Shown: positions 6,995 to 7,037 of the stretch, one piece after another
Position numbering within the stretch: the stretch's first letter is position 1
How the letters are laid out: each line of letters opens with the position of its first letter
Source of the DNA: CAZQIC01 sp964593555
Lineage (GTDB): Bacteria > Bacteroidota > Bacteroidia > JAFLBG01
Direction: 5' to 3'
NCBI GenBank assembly: GCA_964593555.1
Contig: CAZQIC010000178.1
Location: 1-7,037, forward strand
DNA: 7,037 nucleotides
Position numbers and translations under genes: made by a program
Notes under the pieces: model-generated
Told to the model about the DNA's origin: nothing
Databases searched by the model: none
What the model saw: only the letters and a program-made list of their open reading frames with translations

Positions 6995-7037
6995 TTCTAA
7001 AAATCAAATTGTTAATAAATAACGATATAACTAATTG

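Overview
This AT-rich window holds three genes, all on the + strand: the 3' part of a cobalamin-dependent methionine synthase (metH), a complete pirin-family bicupin gene, and a complete transcription-repair coupling factor gene (mfd). It looks like chromosomal DNA of a Bacteroidetes bacterium, perhaps of the Chitinophagales/Sphingobacteriales kind. The reasons are a TACCTTTG box that matches the Bacteroidetes -7 consensus (TAnnTTTG) just before mfd, the lack of Shine-Dalgarno sequences before the two visible starts, the style of the proteins, and AT-rich gaps holding repeat types I associate with this phylum. The taxon is an inference.

Layout. Positions 1-2617 are metH without its 5' end: the reading frame is already open at base 2, and the protein enters inside the pterin (methyltetrahydrofolate) domain. 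It continues through the cobalamin cap, the cobalamin-binding Rossmann domain and the AdoMet reactivation domain to a normal C-terminus. After 22 bases the pirin-like gene runs from 2640 to 3389. The next gap (3390-3561) holds a T-tract, a large imperfect inverted repeat (3417-3488) and a good -7 box only 8 bases before the mfd start. mfd fills 3562-6936 and has every expected domain. The last 101 bases hold a C-rich/G-rich nested inverted repeat (6943-6994) and then AT-rich sequence with no visible gene.

How the genes relate. metH and the pirin-like gene may share a transcript because of the short gap, although a possible -7 box overlaps the metH stop. mfd appears to be a separate transcription unit with its own promoter. 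No functional link joins methionine synthesis, the cupin protein and transcription-coupled repair, so this reads as ordinary housekeeping chromosome. I found no mobile element, defence system, CRISPR array, RNA gene or new multi-gene system. The points worth a second look are small: three different repeat structures within 7 kb (one inside the metH coding sequence), an almost leaderless mfd start, and the question of whether metH is split in this organism.
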